Assembly (NCBI RefSeq): GCF_046630445.1
Contig: NC_092339.1
Coordinates: 311,859,501 to 311,923,500, forward strand
DNA from: Rutidosis leptorrhynchoides
Taxonomy: Eukaryota; Streptophyta; Magnoliopsida; Asterales; Asteraceae
Reading direction: 5' to 3'
DNA length: 64,000 bases
Shown: piece by piece, positions 1 through 11,595 of the stretch
Numbering within the stretch: the first letter of the stretch is position 1
Layout: each line of letters starts with the position of its first letter
Made by a program: the position numbers and the translations under genes
The notes under the pieces: generated by a model
Databases searched by the model: none
Seen by the model: only the letters and a program-made list of their open reading frames with translations
What the model was told of the DNA's origin: nothing

Positions 1-266
1 TATATATATATATATATTTGTATTTTTATAAAAGTAAACTAATATAGCGTTAAGCTTTGTTTAAAGATTTTCCCTGTGGAACGAACCGGACTTACTAAAA
101 ACTACACTACTGTACGATTAGGTACACTGCCTATAAGTGTTGTAGCAAGGTTTAAGTATATCCATTCTATAAATAAATAAATATATTGTGTAAAATTGTA
201 TCGTATTTAATAGTATTTTCTGCTAAAATATAATAGCTATTTTATATACACTCCGCTACCACATCA
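1..266 (+). mobile_element. Athila LTR, 3' end only
   Basis: Bases 1-266 match, almost base for base, the last part of the Athila LTR that ends at 53870: the same run through 'ccctgtggaacgaaccggac', the same block around the tail, and the same ATCA terminus. No tRNA-Asp primer site follows, so this is either a solo LTR or the 3' LTR of a plus-strand Athila lying left of the window. It replaces the expected 3' end of copia element A and supplies the stop codon of that element's last ORF. Confidence 0.85.
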
Positions 267-1438
267 GTGTCGTAGTCCTAGATCTAGTTACTCGCTGGGT
301 TGGCGGAGTCTGAATCATCTCATCAGGTATAAATCGAGTTCTCTTAGGAGAATGTTCAGGAGATGATTCAGTTATTGATGAATCGGTGTCACTGCTCACT
401 TCGGGTGTTGTGGAAAGGGTTGGTTCAATCCTAGATGATCTAGGTTCCCTGATCCTCACGGGTTGAGCTTGACGTGCTACCCTAGAACATTTTAGGTTTA
501 CCCTAAGTGGAGGATTAGCTGGCCCAGGTGGTTGTACTACAGGTTCCTCTACAACCTCTGGGGCTGGAACCGCGGCGGGTTCAACTTGTTCTTATTGTAC
601 CGGGTTCGGAAGAGGTATTCCTACATCCTCAAAATATGAATGCATTCGAGTGTCTTGGGGTGCAGCTAGCCTCAGTAGCCAATTTGGAATCGGCGCAGTA
701 AATTGGTTGTCAGATACCATCTGGGTATTCATCTTCAGCTCCCCAAATATTTTCATCAGTAATCCATGTGTACCTGGTACAAATATATTTGCATTTCTGC
801 AAGCATTTATAGCATCATGGATAAAGATACAGAAAAACCTTTCACAAGGGATGTATGAACCCCTTGGCTTATCAACTTGGGCCTGAACCAAATCCCATAG
901 AAGTCCTGCATAGTCAGGAGTCTCTACTCTTATGAAAGAGTAGAACAGTCTCAGCATTGGCACAGTTAAGCTGTCTGATCCACTCTGTGTTATCAGCAAG
1001 AATCTGTTGATGATTGAGAAGATCACATACCACCTTGAGTGCAGGTATTTCTTCTGAAACTTAGCCGGTGGAACATTGGTAGCTCCAACATAACCAAGAT
1101 CAAAAATTAAAGTCATCATCTGCTGAGTAGCAGGGAAAGCAGGAGCATTCTGTACAAGCGAAAGTTTAAATATCCTCCTGAAGTCAGCCTTTGTGATACT
1201 CCTCATCCCTTGAACTCCTCTTAGCTCAAATTCAAAACGAGCTTGTGTTCCCTCTGGATTTGCAACAGTAGGTTGTGTAGCTTCCATAAACCTAATAGTT
1301 CTGTTTATAGCTCCAGATCTGTCACAGTCACACTGGCAGTAGAGCTTATAGCAGTCCATAATGTATGCCTCTCCAGTATTGCAGTCCAGTAGTTGCAAGG
1401 AATGTTGGTTTCAGAGTTGATGAAGTGATTGTTTGCCA
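256..1438 (-). pseudogene. accessory ORF downstream of copia pol (ORF3-like)
   Basis: The likely start is the ATG at 1436-1438, giving MANNHFINSETNIPCNYWTA; after about 44 codons this frame ends and the protein continues in a neighbouring frame (1398 to 595), so a small indel lies around 1300-1395. A TAA at 595-597 interrupts the frame, which then runs on to 256. The intact product would be about 390 residues. The middle part (GYVGA...KKYLHSRWYVIFSIINRF...) resembles, from memory, proteins encoded beside copia gag-pol in Asteraceae that carry a 'GY..L.F.K..F.P.WKFL' core. The C-terminal quarter is Ser/Pro/acidic with a basic KRTRF patch. The last codons and stop lie inside the Athila LTR, so the natural C-terminus is lost. 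Function unknown; it is 'env-like' only by position. Confidence 0.6.
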
Positions 1439-1440
1439 TT

Positions 1441-2426
1441 TACCTGTATAAATAAGAATTAGAAGACCACAAGATATTTATAATAAAGCACATATCTCTA
1501 TTCTTATTTTCCTTCGAAATCCTTTGTATTTTTCAAGTTTTATAATTTTTATGGTTTTTCTAAGTTATAAAAATCATTTATTTCAAATATGAACAAGTAA
1601 TTGACAAACATGACCTTCATATGATATTCATTACAGTACAAAATCATCATGCAAAGTCAATTATATAATACAAAGAATCAGAACAACACTTAGTCATTTT
1701 AAGCACAAATCAAGCAAATTCGGTAGTCATGAAAACTTTAGATTCTGTAACCAAATAAGCTTGAGTTTTCATACCAAAGACTTAAATAAAGCATGTAAGA
1801 TTTATCAAGTTGAAAATCACATTATTTTTAAAGTACCAAATCACAGACTCGGTAAAATGCCAAGAACAGATTCGGTATTTTCAAAAATCACATATAATCA
1901 CCCTAACATGTATATTCAGTCTTATATCATGCAAAAACATAGTCATAATCAATTAACAACTCAAACAAATCAGAAAAACATGTTAATGACTTGAACAGAC
2001 TCGGTACTGTAGCAAGAACACATTCGGTATGTACAGAATACATCAAATACTCAATTAAACATGTAATCAGACTCGGTCAATTGATAGATCAACTAATTTA
2101 ACATAGATTTGACAAGATTTCATGTTAATTAACCAAGTCAGATGAGTTTAATCTAAGATTTAAGGAATTTAACTTAGATTCGGTATAATCAACACTTTTT
2201 CAAAATTAAGTGTATCAATCTTGTTATTTGCATTATTTTCTGGTTTATAATTGTTCAATTATCTCAGATCTACAATATGTGTATCTTTGATTCAATTAAA
2301 ACAAAGAATTACCAAGAAAATGAAGATACAGAAGACGGGATTCGGTAGATTAGGTAGACTCGGTAGATTAGTTCAGATTCGGTATGCAATTAGAATAAAG
2401 TAAGAGAAAGTTTGACTTTGACCCTC
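1441..2426 (-). other. leader and possible intron end of the accessory ORF
   Basis: About 1 kb of AT-rich non-coding DNA between a TATA-like box (2427-2436) and the ATG at 1438. On the minus strand the sequence just before the ATG reads ...tttatacag/gtaaATGGC, a possible 3' splice site. It carries many copies of GATTCGGTA/GACTCGGTA. I see no ORF of substance. Confidence 0.4.
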
Positions 2427-2436
2427 CTATTTATAG
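2427..2436 (-). promoter_or_regulatory. TATA-like box upstream of accessory ORF
   Basis: The minus strand reads TATAAATAGG inside gctataaatagggagg-like context, a good plant TATA box, between the end of copia pol and the accessory ORF. This suggests a separate internal promoter for that ORF. No transcript evidence is available here. Confidence 0.4.
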
Positions 2437-3220
2437 CTACCGAATGATTTTAAAAACATGGGCTTTACCGAATGGACCTTTATTACCGAATGCAGTCCAA
2501 TTTTCAAATTCAAACAAATTCACTTCAAATTTTGACAAATCTTTATCAAAAATCATTCAAGATTATCACATTTTTAATGAAAAACATTTCTGAGACAATT
2601 TCTGAAAATTTTGAACTTACCGAATCTGTACTGTTGGTTGTCAGATTCGGTATAATGCTAAAATTAGCATTTATTCAGTAATATTCAAATCTTTTTGAAT
2701 TTTATCTTTTCTAATTTTTATGAATTTTTCTCAAAACAAGATTTGTACTTAGAAAACTTTGAATTATGTACAAAGTACAAATCTTCAGTGATACCAATTG
2801 TTATACTGAGATGTATACAAGCCTTAGTGAATTATTTCAGATATAAAACATAGAGTTTATGAAATTCACTTTTGAAAATCAATTTCTTTTCATATTCTCC
2901 CTTTTTCTCCCCCTCAAAATGTGATATACAAGAGAGTAAATCATCATTTTGATATATTCTCAAGAAAATGAATTAACTCCCCCTTGAAATATGATATCAA
3001 TGAGTTACCTCCCCCTATCATACCCATTGAAACTTAATCCCAGGAAGTTAAAAGAATTCTAAAAGGCTCCTCCTTGAAAGATGTTATCTAAAGAATTCTA
3101 AAAGGCTCTCACTTGAAAGATGTTATCTAAAGTAGAAGAAATCAGTTGCTCCCCCTAGAAAATATCTACTCCCCCTAAACACAAGATCCCAATAAGAAGT
3201 TCCAAAAGATCTAAGGAATG
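2437..3220 (-). other. copia A 3' non-coding region with polypurine tracts
   Basis: After the pol stop the minus strand has repeated GGGGGAG tracts (near 2905-2915, 2976-2984, 3010-3015, 3150-3155 and 3169-3175), typical of the region after copia pol. A sequence resembling an LTR end plus initiator-Met primer site (minus strand ...tataaca attggtatca) is seen at about 2795-2808; it may be a remnant of another insertion or chance. Confidence 0.45.
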
Positions 3221-4680
3221 TTAAGCAGTATATTCTACCATGTCAATTTCTTTGATCAAGAATTTTAGCCTAAGTTCATCTAAGGGCTTAGTGAACATGT
3301 CATCTAATTGCACTTTGGTAGGCACAAAGTATAACTCTACATCCCCTTTCTCTACATGGTCCTTTATGAAATGATAACGAATATCTATGTGTTTAGTCTT
3401 AGAATGCTGGACCGGGTTGCTTGTAATGGCAATAGCACTTTGTGAATCATAGTAAATTGGGGTCTTAGAAATCTGAAAGCCATAGTCCAAAAGTTGAATT
3501 TGCATCCACAAAACTTGTGAACAACAGTGAGCTGCAACAATGTACTCAGACTCAGCTGTTGATAAAGACACACAATTCTGCTTTTTAGATGACCAACCAA
3601 CTAGCCTATTCCCCAACATCTGAATTGATCCAGATGTGCTTTTTCTATCAACATGGCAACCGCCATGATCCGCATCAGTATAAGCAGTGAGAGTGAAATC
3701 GGATCCATGAGGATACCAGATTCCAAGGTTAGGTGTACCTTTAAGGTACTGAAAAATCCTAACAACCGCTTTGGAGTGTGATTTCTTAGGGTTTGACTGA
3801 AAGCGGGCACAAACAGTTACATCAAGTGTAATGTCTGGTCTACTTGCAGTCAGATACATTAAAGATCCAACCATGCTTCGATAAAGCGCAGTGTCAAAGG
3901 GTTCCCCATTAGCATCAGCATCCAGTAAAGTCCTCATTGGGGTTGTCATTGGTTTTAAAGCAGTCATTTTAAAACGTTTTAGCATATCATTGATATACTT
4001 TGTTTGACTGATAAAAATCCCATTTGGTAATTTTTTTACTTGTAACCCCAAGAAGAAATTTAACCGGTCAATCATGCTCATTTCGAATTTGTTGGCCATA
4101 AGGTCACCAAATTCTTTGCATAAGGCAGGAGACGTGGAACCAAAAATAATATCATCAACGTAAATATAAACCAAGAGAATGTGACTGTGATTTTTACGGA
4201 TGAATAGCGTTGTATCAATCGTTCCATACAAAAGAATATCCTTGCTTCAGACCATACAAAAGCTTTCTCTAAGTTGTGGACGTGGTTTGGATGAATGGGA
4301 TCGACAATGCCTTCTGGTTGATCAACATAAACTTCCTCTTGAAGAGGACCATTCAGAAAAGCAGTTTTGACATCCATTTGAAACACCGTGAACTTCATAT
4401 GAGAAGCAAATGCAAGGAAAAGACGAATAGCCTCAATCCTAGCAACCGGAGCAAACGTTTCGTCATAATCAATAACCTCTTGTTGTCGATATCCCTTGGC
4501 CACAAGACGTGCCTTATTTCGAACCACAATTCCATCAGAATCCTTCTTGTTCTTAAAAATCCACTTAACCCCTATTGGTCGTTGACCCGTTGGTCTTGGA
4601 ACTAATCACTATACTTTTAACCATTCAAATTGATTGATCTCTTCTTGCATTGCAACCACCCAGTTCGGATCTAGTAAAGC
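3221..4680 (-). pseudogene. copia pol: reverse transcriptase and RNase H
   Basis: C-terminal part of the copia polyprotein; it copies element RNA into DNA in virus-like particles. On the minus strand: [40 protein letters not shown], then DVKTAFLNG, the catalytic YVDD (in [10 protein letters not shown], about 4150) and RNase H with YTDADHGG, STAESEY and the usual FTKPL end before the stop at 3221. Between the 'KALYGLKQ' region (4250-4270) and 'TLFIRK' (about 4200) roughly 35-40 codons are missing and the frame changes, so the palm domain is deleted in part. Stops near 4605-4615 also break the frame. It is a dead copy. Confidence 0.9.
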
Positions 4681-5640
4681 TTGAGAAACCATTGTTGATT
4701 CAATTACTAAGAAAGGCAGTGTATAGACACATATTCTGAGTAGCCCTTCGAGTTGAGACTGGAGCAGATGCATCACCAATGATAAGATCTATCGGATGAC
4801 TTTTAGTCCATCGGTTATTATGTGGAAGAAGTTGTACATCAGTGGTATCCATGGAAACATCAACCGTTGTTGACATTGAGCCTTGATCCGCTTGATCTGA
4901 TGTAACACTTTCTAATGGATTCATTTGAGTATCTGGAGAAACAACTGGAGTTGTATTAACGGATGAATCTTGAATTGTTTCAAGATTATCAGAAGTAGGA
5001 GGTGAGAGGGAGGATGAAGAAATAACAGGTGAAACAGTTGGTGTTGTATCTTCATCAAAAAGACTTGGTTGAGTCTCCACAGTAGTTGACCATGATGGTG
5101 TAACCGGTACGGCTTGAACATTTGAATCCCGTTGAGGAGCATAAAGACTATCAAACAAGATATCCAGTTCCTCTGTTGTTACCGTAGGAACACCCTTCTT
5201 CAAGAAAATTGAATTTTTCGCGGAAGAAGTAGTGGCTAGGTTAGGATCAGGTTTTGAACTGAGTTGTTCAAAAGCCATTCCCGATAACTCATCGAATCTT
5301 ACATTAATACTTTCCTTGATCATCTTTGTCCGTTTGTGATAGACACGACAGGCAACTTTGTTCGAAGAATAACCGAGAAATATGGCCTGATCGCCATGAG
5401 GATCAAACTTTCCAAGGCTGTCAAAATCGTTAAGCACATAGCATATACAACCAAAGGCACGGAAATATTTGATATTCGGGTGTCTACCATATAGTAACTC
5501 GTAAGGAGTTTTATCAAATCGTTTATTAATGATGCAGCGATTTTGGGTATAACATGCAGTGGAAATGGCCTCCCCCACATTTCCGGAGGTAGTTTGGAGT
5601 AAGCAAGCATCGTTCGAGCTGCCTCACACAATGTACGATT
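4681..5640 (-). pseudogene. copia pol: integrase C-terminal part and linker to RT
   Basis: This minus-strand segment follows the integrase core. It contains KTPYELLYGRHPNIKYFRAFGC, the conserved FGC...LGKFDP..D.AIFLGYS...RVYHKRT block of copia integrases, then a Ser/Thr/Pro-rich variable linker that ends in HNNRWTKSHP, the usual entry to the RT domain. A frameshift near 5530-5600 separates 'TMLAYSKLPPEMWG' from the following 'CYTQNRCIINKR'. The linker is long and of low complexity, which is normal for copia polyproteins. Confidence 0.85.
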
Positions 5641-6310
5641 ACATCATTTGACTACTCCATTCTGTTGTGGGGTGCGTGCAGCAGAGAACTGATGTTCAAT
5701 GCCTTGGTCTTTCAAATAACTATCAATCAGGTCATTCTTAAATTCCGTCCCATTATCAGTTCGAATACTCTTAACATGTTTGTTAAAAGAGTGTCGAGTC
5801 TTTTTAATAAACTCAATGATAATGGCGGGGGTTTCTGACTTAGTCCTTAGAAGGAAAATCCATGTAAATCGGGTATAGTCATCAACAATGACAAGTACAT
5901 GTTTCCGGCCCCCAAGGCTAGAAATTATCATGGGTCCATATAGGTCCATATGCAATAATTGCAAGGATGATGAAGTACTGGGGTTTTGCTTAAGAGGATG
6001 ATTAGTCTGTTTCAGCTTACCCATCACACATGATGGACACACATGATGCTTATCATATTGAAAGCTTGGAATACCATCAACTAAGTCTTTATAGACCAGT
6101 CGATTAATACCCTTGTAATTCAGGTATGACATCCGGTGATGCCATAACCATGAATTCTCCTTCGTTGACCGAGTAGCCAAACACATGGTTTCATGTGATG
6201 GTGCATCATTGAGGTCAATAATATAAAGTGAAGCACAACGTTTACCGATAAGGAGATCGTTTCCATCAGTGGATTGCACCGAGCATTGACGACATTCAAA
6301 CAAAACCTTG
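5641..6310 (-). pseudogene. copia pol: integrase core, active-site Glu lost
   Basis: Minus-strand integrase. It has the HHCC zinc-binding region (WLWHHRMSYLN ... CPSCVMGK), then HMDLYGP with the first catalytic Asp, VDDYTRFTWIF, and RTDNGTEF with the second Asp. The third catalytic residue should be the Glu of PQQNGVVER. Here the codon is AAA (Lys) and the next is TGA instead of CGA, two adjacent changes that fit G-to-A/C-to-T deamination. The upstream end is cut at 6311-6315 by the solo LTR and resumes at 10550. The enzyme cannot be active. Confidence 0.9.
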
Positions 6311-6315
6311 AGATC
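6311..6315. repeat. target site duplication AGATC (left)
   Basis: AGATC directly precedes the solo LTR and is repeated at 10545-10549. Removing the LTR and one copy rejoins the pol frame through ...QFCDGDLKVLF..., which confirms the boundaries. Confidence 0.9.
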
Positions 6316-8128
6316 AGTAAAAACCCGTCCCAATCCATAAGAACGAATACAATAACATATGATTACATCGCAAGGTATTTGACCTCTATATGTTACATCG
6401 AAAGTTGACAGGCATGCATTCCATTTTATAATATCCATCTATAAATAATCTAATCTGTCATTTACTTAATCATAATCTTTACTGAACTCAACGTCTTGAA
6501 TGCAACGTCTTTTGAAATATGCCATGAATGATTCCAAGTAAAATCTTTAAAATGAGCAAATGCACAGCGGAAGATTTCTTTCAATCATGAGAATAAACAT
6601 GCTTTGAAGTGCCAACCAAAAGGTTGGTGAGTTCATTAGTTTATCATAAACAATCATTTCCATTATTTTAATAGACCACAAGATTTTCATTTTTCATAAA
6701 CATAATCCTCAAGCAGAATCCTCTCGTCTGCATTAAGGTAAAATCATTCATATGGTGAACACCTGGTAACCGACATTAACAAAATGCATATAGAATATCC
6801 CTAAAATAGAATCCTATCGTCTGTATAACAGAATCCTCTAGTCTGTATAAAAATCGAAGTACTAAAGCATCCGTACCTCGGATGGGGTTTGTTAGGCCCA
6901 TAGATCTATCTTTAGGATTCGCTTCAATTAGGGGTACTGTTCCCTAATTCTTAGGTTACCAAGCTAAAGGGGTGATATTCGATTTCGATAATCCAACCAT
7001 AGAATGTAGTTTGAGTACTTGTCTATTTTGTCAAACATTTATAAAAAACAGCGCATGTATTCTCAGTCCCAAAAGTATATATTGCAAAAGCATTTAAAAA
7101 GGGATCAAATGAAACCCACAAAACTGTATTTCGTAGCAATAATGCATATGACGGCACTGAACAAGTGCAAGGTTGACCTCGGATTCACGAACCTAAATTA
7201 AGTATATATATTTATATGTTGGTCAATATTTGTCTTAACAAATTAGGTCAAGTCATAGTGTACCACAATCCTAATGCTCGAGACTAATATGCAAAAGTCA
7301 ACAAAAGTTAATCTGACTCAAAATGATTTCCAAAATTTATACATGATTATTATATAGTTTAAATATCGTCGTTTTATATTTTTAAATATTTTTAAAAGAT
7401 CTATTAGAGTATATAATATAATTCATTTATTAATAAATAAAATTTTATATAAAATATACTTATATATATCTTAAGTAATAAAATTTATATAGTTCATTTA
7501 ACATCATAAAAATAATATGATAGGTAGTATTAATGTAATTATGTTACACGTAGTAAAACATCTTTGTATTACATATTTATTTGATAAAATAATATCGATA
7601 ATAATAATAGTAAGTAAAAGTTATATTATTTTGTAATAATAATTATTATTATTCTATTAATAATAATAACAATATTTATATTTGCTAAAATGATATTATG
7701 ATAAAATAGTGAATTCATATTAATAAAAATAATGAAATTTTATATTAACAATGATATTCCTATTAAAATAATAATTTTGTAAAAATGATAGTTTTAATAT
7801 TAATAATACTTTTAATAATAATAGTGATAAAAATAATGAAAAACGATAATTTTATCTAAATCAATATCTTACAATAATTTAAATTTCATCATGATATTCA
7901 TACTCTTTATTTCCTAATCGGTTTGTTTAATAGCTTTTAATCGTCTTTTATATCGCGTTCGTGTTAATGATAATAATAGTAATCATAATAATTAGGTGTT
8001 ACTAATATTAATTTTTAATTATAATAATACTAATGATAATAGATATTATGATAATGATAATACTAATTATAACTTTAACGATAATAACGACAGTAATAAT
8101 AACAATTTTTAATGATAATACTTTTTAT

Positions 8129-8137
<9 letters not shown>

Positions 8138-8222
<85 letters not shown>

Positions 8223-8232
8223 AATAATAATT
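8138..8232. repeat. (TAA)n microsatellite in solo LTR
   Basis: A nearly perfect AAT/TAA run inside a longer degenerate AAT-rich tract (about 7560-8290). It creates a poly-Ile reading frame that is not a gene. Confidence 0.95.
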
Positions 8233-8825
8233 AGATAAAAACTATAACGACGATAATAACGATGATAATAATAATCATTTTTAATAATAATACCAAATTT
8301 CAATTGACTATAACTTCAAATCCGTTCATCGAAACCATTTGATATCTAAATGAAAAGTTCTTAATTTTTCGCTAGCTTTCCAATGACATGCATATCTTAT
8401 ACCTTATCTCAACCTCTTATATAACTAATTCAGGATTCAACATAACCTAACTAAAGGCAATATCAAAAGTACAAACATGCATAATCCTATATACTCGAGC
8501 ACTAGTCAGGGATACACTATTAGTATGTAAAAGTTAAATTATGAGTACTCACGTATCAATATTGAGATTTAATATTGCAGGAAAGGTACGTAGACGCAAC
8601 GGAGATGATAAACACTAGATTGATCTCACGCGCATACCCATGAACCATACCCATCACCTCCATAGCTATAACCCATAATTTCCTTAGTCCTATCCCACTC
8701 ATAAAACTCATTTTTAAATTAATCAATCAACACGCCGTCGTAGTAATTTATGTATAAATACTAATAATATCGCTCCTAATAATACTAATACTAATAATAA
8801 TAAGATTAATATTCATAATATTCAT

Positions 8826-8941
<116 letters not shown>

Positions 8942-9023
8942 GTATAGAGAGATCGAGAGATTAAAATGAAATGAAAACTGAACCTGAAATCGTGAAATTT
9001 AAAGGATGTAAACCCACCTACCA

Positions 9024-9074
9024 CCTCATGCGATCGCATGAGGTTTGTGAGAGGGACTCATGCGATCGCATGAG
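9024..9074. promoter_or_regulatory. paired palindrome module, locus 1
   Basis: Two palindromes: CCTCATGCGATCGCATGAGG (9024-9043) and CTCATGCGATCGCATGAG (9057-9074). The 14-bp cores CATGCGATCGCATG are separated by 18 bp, giving 32 bp centre to centre. The same spacing occurs at 52337, 54251 and 62424. On the minus strand (LTR sense) a TTTAAAT box follows about 34 bp from the last centre, so a promoter role is plausible. Confidence 0.7.
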
Positions 9075-10544
9075 CCTCTCCTTTAACTCATCTATGCTCA
9101 ACAAAATGCTGCTGACACCTCTATTACTTAATATAAATAAATATTAATTTTAATCTTTATAATTAATTAAATATTATATTATATTTACGTACATAGTTAA
9201 CTTGTAATTTTAGCACTGATGAATTGTACATTGATGCTCGACTTACGTACCGATTCTGGTTTTTCGAACGTCCTTTCGTATGCTGAGAAAACTTGTACTT
9301 TACGTTTCGCGACGTGTACCTTTATCAATAATTAGATTTAATCATCGATAAACTATTTTATAATAAATGTATCTTATAAAATTGAGCGTTGTGGTCATTT
9401 GCTTCTATAAATCAGTAGCTCGTTGTTTATAAAAATATATTTATTTTAAATTAGGACATTTTATGAGTAAGTTAAATTATATATATATTTATATTTTCAT
9501 TTCGAAATGTAAAGTTGAACTATTTACTTAATATAATATATAGTTTTTCAAAACTAATGATATTCAAAACTTATATATTTAGAAATCGTTTAAATATTAA
9601 GAATTACTATTTCGTAACATTTGTATTTTAAAGTTTAAAATTGATATAATTCATTTATATACAACATTCATAAAAACATTTTAATAACCAAATTATTTTA
9701 TATTCAAAAATCATTTTATTACAAAGGTTATAATAGTAGAAGTTGTTATGTCATAAGACGTTTTTAATAATAAAAGTCTATTATATCAAAAAGACGTTTT
9801 CGTTTAAGAAAGTAAAATCATATACGAATCATATCAGGTTTCAAGTTTTTAACTTCCAGTTTAATCATGACTCGTAGGATTAAGTCTAAAGGAAAATCAA
9901 ACGTATGGAATCATCTTAATATAAAATGTCGATCTATTTAACTTGTCAATATCTATTTTCTAATTTACCTATATTCCCTAATTTCACTTTCACAATACAT
10001 AATATGAAGGTTAATTAATTTATCTTATCAAATGTCACGAGGCAATTATTGTAAGGCATGTATTGGAATTTAATAGGAATTTTCACCAATCTGACTAGCT
10101 CTCGCTACTTGCCACTTTGTCCTTACTCGAAGATCACTTTACCATTTATTCCGAATATCCTTAAAAAGGAAAGGTTTCCTAAATCAAAGTGGACCTCTCA
10201 ACAGAGACTTGTAATCATACAATGTATCTGATAAATCAATCATTTGATATTATCTTTTAATTTCGTTGATAATTATATTAAATATATTTTGAAACAAATA
10301 CGTTCATGTAAAGTATTATACGTCTAATACTTTGTTAACGTTTTCAAGTTATAATATATATACATATACATACATAATCATATATGTTCATTTAATGGTT
10401 CGTGAATCATTGAAATTTGGATGAGGTTAAATGAATGTATGAACACAATTTAAAATTCTTGAGATTCAACAAACTTTGCTTATCGTGTCGGGAATATATG
10501 AAGATTAAAGTTTAAATTTGTTCGGAAATTTCCGGGGTGTCACA

Positions 10545-10549
10545 AGATC
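10545..10549. repeat. target site duplication AGATC (right)
   Basis: Second copy of the AGATC flanking the solo LTR. In the restored pol frame these bases encode part of the Asp-Leu of QFCDGDL. Confidence 0.9.
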
Positions 10550-10806
10550 TCCGTCACAAAATTGGCTGACACTAAATAAAATGCACCCCAAACCCTCAAC
10601 ATATGAGATCCGTTTGATCGTTATGCCATTTTTCACAAAATCTCCATAACCCGTTATTGCTGCAATTTCATCATTTCCAAATGTAACCGTTCCTAGGAAT
10701 TTGTCAACGAAATTGACAAGCAATGATTTATCGCCCGTCATGTGTCGAGAACAACCGGAATCGATATACCAAACACAGACGTCGAAACCCTGTAAATGTT
10801 AATTTC
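10550..10806 (-). pseudogene. copia protease and GAG-pre-integrase start
   Basis: Minus-strand continuation of copia A pol upstream of the solo LTR. The aspartic protease motif is seen as WYIDSGCSRHMTGD (about 10735-10775), followed by VTFGNDEIAAITGYGDF and YVEGLG..LFSVSQFCDGDL, the canonical copia lead-in to the pre-integrase domain. A frameshift just upstream (about 10780-10800) puts the protease in a different frame from the preceding gag-pro linker, which itself ends at a TAG (10807-10809). Confidence 0.85.
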
Positions 10807-11595
10807 CTAGAGTTTAGGTACCCAAAGTTTCTTGGGTCCTCTACGGTTAGTACCAATAATAAACTTTGGATCAACAACGAGATAATCACGTAAAGCAAAA
10901 TGCAATTTAGACAATAAAGCATCATTTAAAACTACATTACATGAAGCATCATACGCAATATCAAGTTTTACATCATTATCAGAAGTCTTAATACACAACT
11001 TATTCCAAACAGATGTTTTGTTCACAGACAAAAATTGAAAAACATGAGATGATTTCCTAGGCCGACTAGCAGATTGCTTTGGTTTGGTTGCTACTTTCTT
11101 AGTCGTGGACTTAGGAACCCATACAGACTTGTAAGTCAAATTTGGATTATGACCTGTGACACGAAAAACACCTCTGTTAGTTAGACGTCCAAATTTTTTA
11201 GTTGATACATGAGATGATTGATTTTGCAAAATTTCTAAGTTGATTTTACGTTCCTTTGCATCATACTCACTCAAATCAGGTTTAGGACTCGTGTGTTGTG
11301 TAGACTTGACTGATTTTGTTAAAAGACTCTCCTTTGATTTATTTGACATAGGAATCATAGGAATCTTTTCAGTTAACACAGAACCATTTTGAGAATGAGC
11401 TTTCTTGACAACAAATTGCATTGAAGGTGCAACTTTTGAAACACGTTTACCAAATTGAGAACGTAGTGGGTTTTTAAGAATAGTGATGGGTTTTGCATCC
11501 TTAGATGTTGTTATTCCCTTCCCCGTCTTAGTAATCCCACCAACACATTCAGACACATTGGTTTCAACAGAAGATGATTGCTTAAGTGTGTTAGC
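10807..11595 (-). pseudogene. copia gag-pro linker region
   Basis: Open minus-strand frame between the coiled-coil gag and the protease. It is rich in Lys, Ser and Thr and ends in GTNRRGPKKLWVPKL, the lysine-rich lead-in normally found before the protease of this copia group. No catalytic motif is seen. It is in frame with the gag segment upstream but separated from it by a TAG at 11596-11598, and it ends at a TAG just before the protease frame. Confidence 0.75.

Noticed and set aside
8109..8303. 64-codon frame rich in Ile on the minus strand
   Set aside because: It is a translation of the TAA microsatellite.
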